Shown here: positions 34,836 to 47,035 of the stretch, piece by piece
Layout of the letters: each line of letters starts with the position of its first letter
Numbering within the stretch: the stretch's first letter is position 1
Assembly: GCA_028571685.1 (NCBI GenBank)
Contig: CM053141.1
Span: 50,590,333-50,654,332, forward strand
Direction: 5' to 3'
Source: Heterohyrax brucei
Lineage: Eukaryota > Chordata > Mammalia > Hyracoidea > Procaviidae
DNA: 64,000 bases
The notes under the pieces: generated by a model
What the model was told of the DNA's origin: nothing
The model's database searches: none
The model's input: only the letters and a program-made list of their open reading frames with translations
Position numbers and translations under genes: made by a program

Positions 34836-35117
34836 TTGTTATTGTCCTTTCAGATGGAGAGGAAATTGACAAGACAAGTAGCAATCAAAATTGGGGTTAT
34901 ATATAGTTTATCATATGGGATTATAGGGGAAGCCATAATCAACATACCATACCATATCATGCAGGAGTCTCAACAACCAAAAAAACCAACCCTGAAAAAG
35001 GTGAAAAATCAACTCACAAAGAAGAAGGTTGCAAAACAGATTAATAAGAACAGAGAAAACATCAACTCAAAAATAAACACATTACAATGGCAGCACCGAA
35101 CACATACCTATCAATAA
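34836..35117 (+). other. Open frame between L1 ORF1 and ORF2
   Basis: 93 codons beginning MLLSFQMERKLTRQVAIK, ending QWQHRTHTYQ, Lys/Asn-rich in the second half. It overlaps the ORF2 start (35,087) by 31 nt in another frame. Counterpart of 22,696-22,980. The two differ by many residues and by indels in the middle, so selection is not shown. Confidence 0.4.
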
Positions 35118-38100
35118 TTACATTGAATGTGAATGGACTGAATGGTCCAGTAAAGATGTCACATCGAGTGACACCTTGGGTCAAAAGACATGACCCATCT
35201 GTATGTTGCCCCCCAAAAACTCACCTTAGACCCAAAGATATGAACAAACTGAAAATCAAAGGATAGAAGAATATATATCAAGCTAACAATGAACAAAGAA
35301 GAGCAGGGGTGGCAATTCTAATCTCAGACCAAATCGATTTTAATGTAAAATCCACCATCGTGGACAAGTATGGACACTGTTTATTACTGAAAGGTTCAAT
35401 ACACAAGCAGGACTTAACAATATTAAATATTTATGCACCTAATATTAGAGCACCTAAATACGTCAAAGTAACACTGACTACACTCAAAAAGGAGATAGAT
35501 AACTCCACAATAATAGTAGGAGACTTCAACTCTCCACTCTCAATACTGGACAGATTGTCTAGAAAAAAGCTAAAGATACAGAAGACCTTATTGCCACAAT
35601 TAACCAACTAGACCTCATTGACATACACAGAACTTTCTATTCATCAGCAGACAACTACACCTTCTTTTCCAGTGCACATGGAACATTCTCCAGAATAGAC
35701 CATGTGTTAGGACATAATGCAATTCTCAACAAAATCCATAACACTGAATTAACTCAAAGCATCTTCTCAGATCATAAAACCATAAAAGTCTAAATCAATA
35801 GCAGAAAAAACATAAATAGAAAGTGGAACTCTTAGAAACTGAACAACACCTTGCTCAAAAAAACATGGGTTATAGAGGAAATCAAGGATGAAATAAAGAA
35901 ATTCATGGATTCCAAAGAGAACGAAAACACTTCCTACCAGAACCTATGGGATACAGCCAAAGCAGTGCTCAGAGGGCAGTTTATCTCCATAAATGCACAC
36001 ATCTGTAAGAAAGAAAGAAACCAAATCAAAGAACTAGTCATACAGCTTGAACAAGTAGAGCGAGAACAACAGAGGAATCCCTCAGGCACCAGAAGAAAAT
36101 AGATCATAAAAATCAGAGCAGAACTAAATGAATTAGAGAATAGAAGAACAATTGAAAAAATTGAAAAGACCAAAAGCTGGTTTTTTGAAAAGATCAACAA
36201 AATTGACAAACCATTGGCTAACCTTAATTAAAGAAAAACGGGAAAGGAAACAAATTAGAAATGAGAGGGGAGTTGTCGCAACAGATCCAGCAGAAATAAA
36301 AAATATCATAGCTGAATACTATGAGGGACTGTATTCTAACAAATTTGAAAACCTAGAGGAAACGGACAAATTCCTTGATTCCTATCACCTACCAAGATTA
36401 TCACAAGGTGACTCAGAACAGCTTAATAAACCCATCACAAAGGAAGAGATTGAAAAAGTCATCAAAAAACTGCCAACCCAAAAGTGCCCAGGTCCAGATG
36501 GCTTCACCGCAGAATTCTACCAAGCTTTTAGAGAAGAGTTATCTCCAATACTACTGACACTATTTCACAGTATAGAAAGGGATGGAATATTGCCAAATTC
36601 ATTCTATGAAGCCAGCATAACCCTGATACCAAAGCCAGAGAAAGATCCAACAAAGAAGGAGAACCACCAACCAATATCACTCATGAATCTACATGCAGAA
36701 ATCTTCAACAAAATTCTTGCCAATAGAATACAACATATCAAAATAATAATATATCATGACCAAGTTGGATTCATATCAGGGATGCAAGGCTGGTTCAACA
36801 TCAGAAAAACAACTAATGTGATCAACCACATAAATACTACAAAAGACAAGAATCACCTGATCTTGTCTATTGATGAAGAAAAGGCATTTGATAAAGCCCA
36901 ACACCCATTCATGCTAAAAACTCTCAGCAAAATAGGAATATATGGCCAGTTCCTCAATGCAATAAGGGCCATTTATACAAAGCCAACTGCCTGAGTCACC
37001 CTGAATGGAGAGAGACTGAAACAGCTTCCCCTGAGAACAGGAACTAGACAAGGATGCCCAGTCTCACCTTTCCTATTCAACATTGTACTAGAAGTTCTAG
37101 CCAGAGCAATTAGACAAGACCAAGGAATAAAGGGCATCTGCATCGGCAAAGAAGAACTAAAAATCTCCTTTCGCTGATGATATGATTGTATATGCAAAGA
37201 ATTCCAAAGAATCCATAAGGAAACTACTCAAGCTGATAGAGGAATTTGGCAAAGTCTCAGGATACAAGATAAACATAAGTAAATCAGTAGGATTCCTTTA
37301 TACTAACAACGAGGTTATTAAGGAAGAAGTCACCAAGTCAATACCATTTACTATAGCCCCTAAGAAGATAAAGTACCTAGGAATAAATCTAACCAGAGAA
37401 ATAACAAATCTTTACAAAGAGAACTACAAACCCTTACTACAAGAAACTAAGAGAGACTTACATAAATGGAGAAACCTACCCTGCTCATCGATAGGAAGAC
37501 TTAACATTGTGACAATGTCTATTTTACCTACGGCAATCTACTTATATAATGCAATCCCAATACAAGTTTCAGTGACATTTTTTAATGAGATGGAGAAACA
37601 AATTACCAACTTTGTCTGGAAATGGAAGAAGCCCCGGATAAGCAAAGCATTACTAAAGAAGAAGAACACACTGGGAGGCCTCTCATTACCCGACCTTAGA
37701 ACCTATTACGCTGCCACAGTAGTCAAAACAGCCTGGTACTGGTACAAAAACAGACAGGTAGATCAGTGCAACAGAATCGAGACCCCAGAGATGACATCAT
37801 CTGCCTATGAACAGTTGATTCTCGACAAAGGCCCTAAGACATTAAACTGGGGTACAAACAATCTCTTCAACAAATGGTGCTGGCAAAATTGTGTGGCTAT
37901 CTGCACTAAATTAAAACAAGACCCATATCTTACACCTTATACAAAACCCAACTCAAACTGGATAAAAGATACAAATATCAAACCTAAAACGATGAAGCTC
38001 ACCCAAGAAAAAGTAGGAACAACAATGGAAGGTTTAATACACAACATAGACAAACTTCAAAATCTCTCAAACAAACCACAAACAACATAAGAGTAAATAG

Positions 38101-38854
38101 ATAAACAGGAACTACTAAGAATCAATCACTTTTGCTCATCCAAAGACTTTATTAATAGAATTAAAAGGCCACCTACAGAATGGGAAAAAATATTTGGCAA
38201 CTCTATGCCAGACCAACGTCTGATCTCCATAATCTATAGGGTACTACAAAATATCAATAAGAAGATAAATCATCCAATTAAGTGATAGATAAAGGAAATG
38301 GACAAATACTTCTCTAAAGAGGACATCCAGGCAGCCAAAAAACACATGTGGACATGCTCACGATCATTAATTATTAAAGAAATTCAAATCAAAATGACAA
38401 ATATCGTCTCACCCCAACATCGTTGGCCATGGTCCAAAAAATGCAGAACACTAAATGCTGGAGAGGCTGTGGAGAGATTGGAACTCTCCTACCCTGTTGG
38501 TGGCATTGCAAAATGGTGCAACCTCTTTGGAAAGCAATCTGGCGCTACCTTAAAATAATGGATATACATATACCATTTGACCCAGTAATTCCACTGTTTG
38601 GAATATATCCTACAGAATCAAGGCCATTCACACCAATGGATACATGTACACAAATGTTCATTGCAGCACAGTCCACAATAGCAAAAAGATGGAATCAAGT
38701 CAGATGGCCAACAACAGAAGAGTGGATAGGTAAACTATGGTATATATACTCAATGGAACACTATGCAATGATAAAGAACCGCAATGGTTGCAGGAAACAT
38801 TTCTTAACCTGGTTTCAACTGGAGGACATTATGTTGAGTGAAAGTAGTCAGTGA
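35087..38854 (+). pseudogene. L1 ORF2 (endonuclease-reverse transcriptase), broken
   Basis: ATG at 35,087 (MAAPNTYLSIITLNVNGLNG), stop at 38,854 after LTWFQLEDIMLSESSQ. Endonuclease pieces: GVAILISDQIDFNVKS, VGDFNSPLSILDR, and an intact SRIDHVLGH catalytic block (near 35,690). RT domain in a long open piece 36,152-36,994: [60 protein letters not shown]. Active-site FADD at 37,170-37,181 lies at a frame change. The 302-codon piece 37,182-38,090 covers thumb and linker. The carboxy end has the Cys-rich region WRGCGEIGTLLPCWWHC. About five breaks. Confidence 0.95.
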
Positions 38855-38938
38855 CAGAATGACAAATATTGTGTGAGACCCCAGGATAAGAACTTAAAAG
38901 CAGACTCATGCATAATAGAAAAGACTCTTTGATGGCTG

Positions 38939-38968
38939 CAAGGGGGGGAGGACGGGGGGGTGGGGGAT
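38939..38968 (+). other. G-tract in L1 3' UTR
   Basis: AGGGGGGGAGGACGGGGGGG followed by TGGGGGATAGG, 85 bp after the ORF2 stop: three runs of 5-7 G plus a GG. It can form a G-quadruplex. Copy 1 has five GGG runs at the matching place on its sense strand (18,781-18,812). Confidence 0.75.
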
Positions 38969-39951
38969 AGGTTTAGATTAGATAGTTGTTAGAAATTTGG
39001 TTGAGTGAAATTGGTGACAGCACATATTAGTAAGAAGATCAACATTAACGGGACTTCAACACAACTTGTGTACTCGTCCCATCTTAACCCAATACTGCAA
39101 GGACGAGTAGCTGGGGCGGGGGTCAGGGACTCTGCTCTCAGGGGTAACTGAGACTAATTGGCACAACCAGCATTTTGCTAATGAGGTCTCTCTGGATCCC
39201 ACATTGGTGAGTGGCATCTGGGGTCTTAAAAGCTGCCAAGCTGCCATCCGAGGGTAGAGCAAATAGTCACAACACAGCAGGAACGGATGATCACCAAAGT
39301 CCATAACGACATAGGGGAAAGAGAATCCAGAAGGCAGAGAGATCCACATGAGTGGATGTCTACATCGACTTGCAACCAGAAGAACCAGATGGTGCCCGGC
39401 CACCAGCAGTGATAGCCACAGTGGAGCTCACAAAGTTGAGTCTCACCAGCAACACAAGTATAAATAGGGGTGCACCCCGAGATCTCCACTAAAAGACCAC
39501 AATTGATGGTCCAGGGACCTCAGAGTTCTCCTGGGAGCCCGGCCCCTGGCCCTGACGCGGCCCCAGTACATAAATCTTCCTGAACGTCAACTTTTCAGAT
39601 AGCAATGGATTGGGCTTGGTGACACAGAGGGACCATATTGTGTGGGCACTTCCATCTGTAGGAGGTCATCCTGTTGACCTCATACTGGAGAAAGGGGAAT
39701 GAGTGGAGAGGAGAAGACAGGAGACTGTTGGGAAGACAAGTCATGTATGGAGCAGAGAGGAAGAGTGTGCTATCACCGTGGAGGGAGAGCAGTGGAAGCT
39801 GGATGTAGATCAGTATGCAAATTTATATGGGAATGTACATTTTCATTCAATCATAATAAAATAAATAAATAAATAAATAACAATTTCAATGACAAATATT
39901 TTCATTGGTATGAATTAGATACATCTTTTGATCAAAGCCTCTCAACCTGTA

Positions 39952-40502
39952 CAAAGTCTGGCAATTAAGTTCTGGAACTCAGAAAAAGTGCTACATACCT
40001 AACTGCTGAATACCTCTACCCTCACCTTTGAAGTACTCCCCTTGTAAACCTATGCGCTGAGGCCAGCACCTAGTCCAACTTTCAAGGCAGTTTGAGAACT
40101 CTTTTCTGGAACGGCCATCAGAGCTGTCTTGCATTACCTTTGATGTCCTGAAAGTCATCAAAATGTCTTTCTTTCAAAATTTCCTTTATCTTTGGGTAAA
40201 GAAAAATGTCATTGGGGGCCAAGTCAGGTGAGTGGGGAGCATGTTCTAATAAAGTTGTTTAATGGCTAAAAACTTCCTCACAGACAACCACACAGCGAAG
40301 TTTGCAAACTTACAACCGTGCCACCATGCACAATGGCCATTCCAGAAAGAATTCTAAGTTTGGTTTGAAGGCTGGACTAGGTGTTGGCATCCATGTATAG
40401 CTTCCCAAAGGAAGTACTTCAGAGGTGACCACAGTGATATTCAGCAATGAGGTATGGAGCACTGCAAACAAATAAGTTTCCAAACTTAATTGTCAGACAT
40501 TG
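39952..40502 (-). mobile_element. Foldback mariner-derived element (copy 1)
   Basis: Terminal inverted repeats of about 27 bp (CAAAGTCTGGCAATTAAG at the left, the reverse of CTTAATTGTCAGACATTG at the right) with a TA on each side (39,950-39,951 and 40,503-40,504). Longer inverted arms, 39,952-40,119 and 40,333-40,502, both derive from the transposase C-terminus and 3' end. The spacer side of the left arm adds, on the minus strand, SPDLAPNDIFLYPKIKEILK, which includes the third catalytic Asp region of mariner transposases. 551 bp, non-autonomous. Orientation is given from the longer coding arm. Confidence 0.8.
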
Positions 40503-40525
40503 TATAATGACTGTCCCCTACTATA

Positions 40526-40553
40526 AAGTAGATTCTGACTCATAGTGATCCTA
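40526..40553 (-). mobile_element. AfroSINE tail fragment
   Basis: AAGTAGATTCTGACTCATAG then TGATCCTAG, about 28 bp of the SINE tail in reverse, between the mariner derivative and a fuller SINE. Confidence 0.6.
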
Positions 40554-40567
40554 GCAACCAAAAAAAA

Positions 40568-40729
40568 AACCCAATCCACTGCCACTGAAATTAGGTCCAG
40601 CTCATAGCGACCTTAGAGATCAGAGTAAAACTGCATCATGGAGTTTCCAAGGAGAACCTGGCAGATGCAAACCACCAGTCTTTTGGTTAGGAATCGTGAC
40701 ATTTGAACATTTTGACCCTAGAGTTTCCA
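40568..40729 (-). mobile_element. AfroSINE
   Basis: Plus-strand text CCCAATCCACTGCCACTGAA, AGCTCATAGCGACCTTAGAG, GAGTTTCCAAGGAGAACCTG and CTTTTGGTTAGGAATCGTGA. Near full length, reverse orientation, preceded by an A-run on the plus strand. Confidence 0.88.
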
Positions 40730-42665
40730 TATAACGATAACGAATAGTGCTGACAGACTATGTCTTTGGCTAAGCAGTCACTATAAATGAGGATACTGAC
40801 TTGGGCACTTTGAATGCATCCTTGACAGGTTCCAGTGCTGGAGTACTGTTTACATGGATGACAATTCACAATTGAAAAAGGGTTTTAATCTCTGAACAGA
40901 TAGGAATCTTCAGAAACCAAGAAAAATAGATCCTTTTAAAGTTACCTTTGATATATGGACATAGGAATGCATCTTTAATTCTATTCTTCTTAGAAAAACT
41001 GCTCAGTAGCAAACACATTTCTAAAGATGATCTTAACTATAGGCACACAAACTCAATGATGCAAACTGGATTCACTTTGAAGTCATCAAGAATGATAGTG
41101 TTTCTTGGCTTGAGCCTATGCTGACTTGTCAGTGGAAATTTCCACCCCTTTCACTACTAAATATCTTTGTAGTCAGGATTTTCAACACAAGTTCCAGGTG
41201 AGAAAGTGAAACACTATTGGATATAACAAATAATGGGCAATTCCAAGTCAAAGATTATTCTACAATCACATCTTCACTTTTATTTATAAGAGGCAAATAT
41301 GACTATCCTTCTTCTTAAAAGATATTTTCTGTTTTTCTAAAAGTGATATTAAATGTGCATTAAATGAAAAGGAAAAGAAAAAATACTTTATAAGGATTAT
41401 TTTTTGTATTCAGCTTTATAAATAGGATCTATTTCTAGTACATCTATTTCCATCAATTGCTTACAAGCTTTTGTATGTCTATGATTTTCCCTTCCTGGCT
41501 GTTCAATGGTTTCTGTATATGCTGTTCTTGTACACGTTCTAACTTAACAGACTCAAATTAATTTCTGACTCACACAGACCTAATTCTACTTGGTTTTAAC
41601 TAACAAATAATCTTTCAGAAAAATTCGTTCAAATGACTTCTCACTAGTAGTAAGAGAAAAAAACTTCAGTTTTTATTCATTGCTATGTTTGTGATTCTTG
41701 CAGTTAAAATAGATTCAACAAATTAGTTCTAGGAAAAGTGTACTTTTTTTCTAACAGGAACTCATGTATCACACACTTATAGTCTCATCTTATCCTCCTT
41801 AATTATTTAATTTTAGAATAGTCTAAATTCGTAGTAATTATTCCATGTACAGATACGTTGGTTTGATCATTTTTCATATGACTTAGTGACCACACTGTAC
41901 TCGTATGCCTTCCTAATTTTCACATTTAACAAGGTAATTTGACTGGATAATGCAGTTAATCTTCTTACACTTATGAAATATTTCAGAAATAAAAAAGTAC
42001 ATAGAAAAAAAGACATATGGCAAAACCAACCAGCTTAAGAAATAAACCATTACAAAGTATTTTTCTTCCTAATGTAGAGAAAGAGCTGCTGAAGCAACAT
42101 CAGACACAAAGACAGAAGTAGAGATGAAAGGAATTATTTGCTCATTGAAAAGAAAATGCATCCATTATGAATGAACTAATTAGCTTTAGCAATATACATC
42201 AGCACCCAATAAGGTTATATTTGACATTTGGGCAAGTATCTAAAAGTCTCTAAGTATCTTTGGCATTTGGTGCATGTATCACTTTTAAAATTGTCATCAA
42301 AATATGTCTAACCACTGAAGTTATAGTACAAGAAATATGGCTTTGGTTTGGTAGTCTACCAGTTTTTACAAGTGGTCTATACTATTTACTTGTTATTCTG
42401 AAATTAATTTTGTATGTTTTCAGTCATTTCTTTAAGGGAAAAGAAGGAAGATGTCTTCTTAGTAAATTCACTGATATTTATTCATCTTTAATTTTAAAAC
42501 ATAGGGATAAAATAAAATAGGAAGGTATGATAAAAAATAATTTTTCAAAATGAGCAGAATAAGTAAAAATACTAAAGTTGTGAATAAATAGAAAATAATA
42601 AAGGAGAAAAATACCACAAAGACAAGACATTGCAGAAATAAAATATACTGTTGATCTTAAGTACA
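40730..42665. other. No recognised feature
   Basis: Almost 2 kb of AT-rich DNA with no repeat or gene that I can support. An 86-codon open frame at 42,260 has no known motif. Confidence 0.5.
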
Positions 42666-42669
42666 ATCA

Positions 42670-43250
42670 ATGCCTCTTTTTAAGGAAAAAAGAGTCCGGG
42701 AACCAGAAGGACCCATATGAATGGAAGACTATTAGCAGGAGACTGGAAGAACCAGATGGTGCCCAGCCACCACCACCAAAGATAGCTGTGATGGGGGACA
42801 CAATATAGAGTCCCTGAGCCAATATGAGAAAAAGAGGGCTGCAGCCCAAGAACTCTTCTAAAAGACCTGAACTGATTGTCTGACAGCCAGGACACTTGCC
42901 TGGGAATATGGCCCCTAGATCCGCTGCTGTCCCCCTGACTGGAAACGAGTAAGAACCAGCTCTTCAGACAGGAATGGACTGGACTCGGGGACACAGTGTG
43001 ACCATATTGTTTGCATACTTTATGGTTTTATGCATTTATAGGAGGCTGTCCAACTGGTCTCTTTGTAGATGGGAGAGAAGAGGGTGGAGAAGGGAGAATA
43101 GATGCTTGCTAAGAGGGTAATAGATACATAGAGTAAAAAGGAGTGTGCTGTCACTGTGCGGGGAGAGCAGAGAGAGCTGCAGATAGGAGGACATGCATAA
43201 CGGATTTGAACTGTATACTTTCACTTAATCACAATAAGTAATAATAATAA
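42670..43250 (+). mobile_element. L1 3' UTR, 5'-truncated copy
   Basis: Follows the L1 3' UTR order seen in the two long copies: GAACCAGATGGTGCCCAGCC, AGAACTCTTCTAAAAGACC, GGACTCGGGGACACAGTGTG and CTTTCACTTAATCACAATAA. No ORF2 part remains, so the insertion was severely 5'-truncated. Older and more diverged than the two full-length copies. Confidence 0.85.
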
Positions 43251-44868
43251 TTTAATCCAAGTTAAATGAAAAAGGATAATATTCTAACATGAATTTTACC
43301 ACATCTATCTTATCCAGTCTCAAGTTAAATTAAATTATCAACTAAAACGGACATATTTCTTTGCTGATGTATGAGTTTATTTGAAAGAAAGAAAATTGGG
43401 GCAATTACTCAAGAGTCAATAATAATCTACTGTTTATTTTACTCAGTTTAATAATAAATTTTTTGTAGGAGCCACAATGGTGATTTAAATAGGGATTCAG
43501 TGAGGACTAACCCTGCCACATGTTTCATTGTTGCAAGAATATGAATAGCGCAGCATTTGCCAACTCAGTGCCTTACATGTACCATTCAGTGACACTAATC
43601 ACATCAATAAATCATGTGCAACTTCGCTAATGACTATTGCCAATTTTTCATCACATGAATATTTCAGGACTTTAAATATCTTTCTGGGACTGAATATTGT
43701 TTTTGTTTTTCTTTTTGGTAGAGGGAGGCAGGCAATTTCAGAGGCTTCTGCTAATATTTGTTTTGATTAGTACTGCTGTATTCTAAAATTCTCAGGGGTT
43801 TTGCTGACAGTCAGATATCTGCATTTCAATAATGCATTCAAAGAGCAGATAAACGACAAGTGGGTAGCCTGTAGACTCAGTGAAACTAAGCTAAGCTGAT
43901 CTGAGACAGAATTCCGTTTACTTCCTAGCTCCTGCTCTAACAGGTCATGATGATACTTCAGGCTCCCAGTATCAGTGTCATATTGGATCCTGTGTTCAAT
44001 AGTTACCTGCATAAATAACTATGCTGTTTTGGAGAAGGCCTGGAAGAACCATTACTGTATATGCTTACTGTGTTTTGTATGTTTCATCAGCCCTCATCAG
44101 TATACAGTCTCAGTATACAGAATCAGTATACAGTCTCCACCAGTGAACGAGTTCCAGGTCTAAGAACTGGAAGCTAGGCAAGAGATTGCGACTTTGAGGG
44201 GGCTTCTCTCAACCATCTAACCACCTATATTTGATTTCCTTTGGATAAATAAACCAGCACTCTTATTGGCTAACCATCTATCTTTTTCTTAGTATGCTCA
44301 TTAATCTCCTTTACAGCTCATTTTGTGTCTGTGTTTGACTCTCTGATTTTGCTACACATCTTAATTGTATCCAAGTGGTTTCTGATAGTGAAACTTTGTA
44401 CCTGGCCTGTATTGCTTCAGAAGCTTATCATTTCCATTGATGTGAAGAACCCCAGTGCTATGACAGCATCTCCTACCATCATCCATGGCCTAGAGAACAC
44501 AGTCACCACTGACACTGTCACTGATGCTTGTACTCTTTTCATTACCGCGTTCCTTATCACTTTGGTGAATGGAAAATCTGGGCCTTCCTGTGAAGCACAG
44601 TAATCTGGAGGGCTTTCCAGCTTCACATACTACAGCAACTCTAGAAATCTTGCTCGAAGTCTTAGATTCCTTCTTAAGTTGTTTTCCATGGCAGTTCCGA
44701 AAGTTCTGTGTCACTCAGTGTGGGCTAAGAATGGTCTTAGTAGTTAGTTAATACTATCTCTAGGTATTAGAGGTAATAGGTATCAGAGTAGGTAGTTAGT
44801 TAATACCATCTCTAGGGGAACTTGTCAAAATGTTAAATCTTGACTTAAAGTAGAGTATTATCAATTGT
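43251..44868. other. No gene recognised; small tandem repeats
   Basis: Mostly unassigned. CAGTATACAG recurs three times at 44,098-44,137 with a spacing of about 15 bp. TAGTTAGTTAATAC followed by CATCTCTAGG or TATCTCTAGG occurs twice at 44,740-44,820. A less AT-rich stretch at 44,325-44,730 has open frames on both strands that I cannot assign. Confidence 0.45.
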
Positions 44869-47035
44869 AGTTGTTGTTAAGTGCCATCCAGTCAGTTCCC
44901 ACTCATAATGATCCTGTATACAACTGAACAAAATCCTGCTCAATCCTCTGTCATCCTTGCAACTGTTATGATTGAGCTGCTTGCTGCAGCCACTGTGACA
45001 GTCCGTCTTATGAAGTGTGTTTCTTTCTTTCTCTCAGTGACCATCTACTTTGCCAAGTGTAATGTCTTTCTCCTAATAACACATCCAGAGTATGTGAGAC
45101 ATTGTCTTGCTACCCTTGCTTCTAATTAGCATTCTGGCAGTACTTCTTCCAAAACAGGGTTGTTTGGTTTTTGGCAGTTTATGGTATATTCAGTGTTCTT
45201 TGCCAAGACCATAATTCAAAGGTGTCAATTCTTCAGTCTCCCTTGTTCACTGTCCAGCATTCATATATTTATGAGGTGACTGAAAACACTACAACTTGAG
45301 TTAGGTGCATATTAGTCTTCAAGGTGACATCTCTGCCATTTTAACACTTTAAAGAGGTCTTTTGCAGCAGATTTGCCTAGCGCAATACATCACTTGATTT
45401 GTTGATTGCTGCTTCCATGGGCATTGATTGCAAGTTCAACGAAAATGAATTTGATAAATTCAGTCTTTACTCCATTTATCATGATGTTGCTAACTTGTCC
45501 AGTTCTAAGGATTTTTGTTTTCTTTATTTTGAAGTTTAATCCATACTGAAGGCTGTAATCTTTGATCTTCATAAGAAAGTAGCTCAAGTCCTTCTCGCTT
45601 TTAACAAGCAAGGTTGTTTCATCTGCATAATTCAGATTGCTAATGAATCTGCCTCTTATCCTGATGCCCCATTCTTCTTCATATAGCCCAGCTTCTTGGA
45701 TTACTTGCTCAGTGTACAGATTTAAAAAGTATGGTGAAAGGCTACAACCCTGACACATACCTTTTCTAACTTCAGATCACACACTACCAACTTGTTCTGT
45801 TCAAAAAACTGCCTCTTGATCTACATACAGGTTCTTTACAAGCACAACTAAGTGTTCTAGAATTTCCATTTTCCGCAATGTTATCCATAATTTATTATGA
45901 TTCACATATTTGAACACCTACGCATAGTCAATAAAACACAAGTAGACATCTTTCTGGTATTCCCTGCCTTCAGCCAGGGAAATGGACCTGATGTCAGATC
46001 CTTTTGACAACTGCAGTAACGTCTGTGGTTCCATGTCCTCTTCTGAACTCAGGTTGAGTTTCTGGTGGTTCCTTCTCAATGGACCGCTGTAGCCATTTTT
46101 GAATGATCTCCAGCAAAATTTTGCTTGTGTGCCATGATGGTGATAAACCAGAAAGCCCAAACCCATTGCTGTCGAGTCAATTCTGACTCACAATGACCCT
46201 ACACTTTTTAATAATTTCCATATTTGGCTGGATCACCTTTCCTGGAAATAGGCACAAATACGGATCTCTTGTGTTTGGTTGGCCAGATAGCTGTCTCCCA
46301 AATTTCTTGGCATAGATAAGTTGGTGAAAAATTTAATCTCTTCATCTACGGCTTTGTGATTGGTATATAAATTCAAATAATACTCATGTTAACTGGTCTT
46401 CATTATAGGTGTATGAATATCTTCCTCCTGATAGTGTTTTGTTTCAGGGTAGGTCTTAAGATGTTCTTGTTGATGATGACTGCAACACCATTCATTTTCA
46501 AGGTGTCATTTCCTGCATAGCAGGCCATATCATTGTTCCATTCCATTTCAGCTCATTAAAGCCTAGCATATTGACATATATGTGTCCCATTTCATTTGTT
46601 GAGACCTCTAGTTTTTCTAGATTCATACTTTGTACATTCCACATTCTGAGTAATAATGGATGTTTGCAGCTCTTTCTTCTTATTTTGAGTCACACCACTT
46701 CAGTAAATGATGTTCCTGAAAGCTTGGCTCCATCCATGTCATTAAGGTCAACTCTTCTTTGTGGAGACAACTCTCCCTCAGTCATCTTTTGAATGCCTTG
46801 CAACCTGAAGAGCTCATTTCTGGCACAATATCAGGCAATGTTCCCCTACTGTCTGGCTATCTAGCTTTTTTCAGAAGTAGACCTGTGCGTAGGTCCTTCT
46901 TCCTAGTCTGTTTTATTTTTGAGGCTCAGCTGAACCTTGTTTACCACAGGTGACCCTGTATTTGAATATTGGTTGCATAGCTTCCAGCATCTTAGAAACA
47001 CACAACTCCCAACAGTAAAACAAAGTGACAGATGC
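44869..47035 (-). mobile_element. RTE-type LINE (copy B, the longest)
   Basis: About 2.2 kb on the minus strand, from the 3' tail (plus text TTGTTGTTAAGTGCCATCCA) back to the 5' region. The RT core is open at 45,390-45,758: MCQGCSLSPYFLNLYTEQVI and the active-site box YADETTLLV, where the usual second Asp of YADD is Glu. The thumb NGLNFKIKKTKI-like block follows. Upstream parts are broken. RTE elements encode an APE-type endonuclease plus RT in one protein. This copy is inactive. Confidence 0.85.
46151..46205 (-). mobile_element. AfroSINE tail fragment inside RTE copy B
   Basis: CCCAAACCCATTGCTGTCGA then GTCAATTCTGACTCACAATG, a 5'-truncated SINE of about 55 bp placed inside the RTE coding part. 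Confidence 0.75.

Larger units (their letters stand above)
32750..39878 (+). mobile_element. Full-length L1 LINE (copy 2)
   Basis: Starts GGGGTGGAGTCAAGATGG and ends in an AATA-repeat tail near 39,878, about 7.1 kb. Order: 1-kb 5' UTR, ORF1, inter-ORF region of about 390 bp, ORF2, 3' UTR of about 1 kb. Aligns throughout with the minus-strand copy at 17.9-25.1 kb, so both come from one L1 lineage. ORF1 and ORF2 have stops and frame changes; inactive. Confidence 0.95.

Noticed and set aside
44098-44140. Short repeats that might suggest an array
   Set aside because: Three units of about 15 bp with no spacers of constant length; not a CRISPR array, and the window is mammalian.
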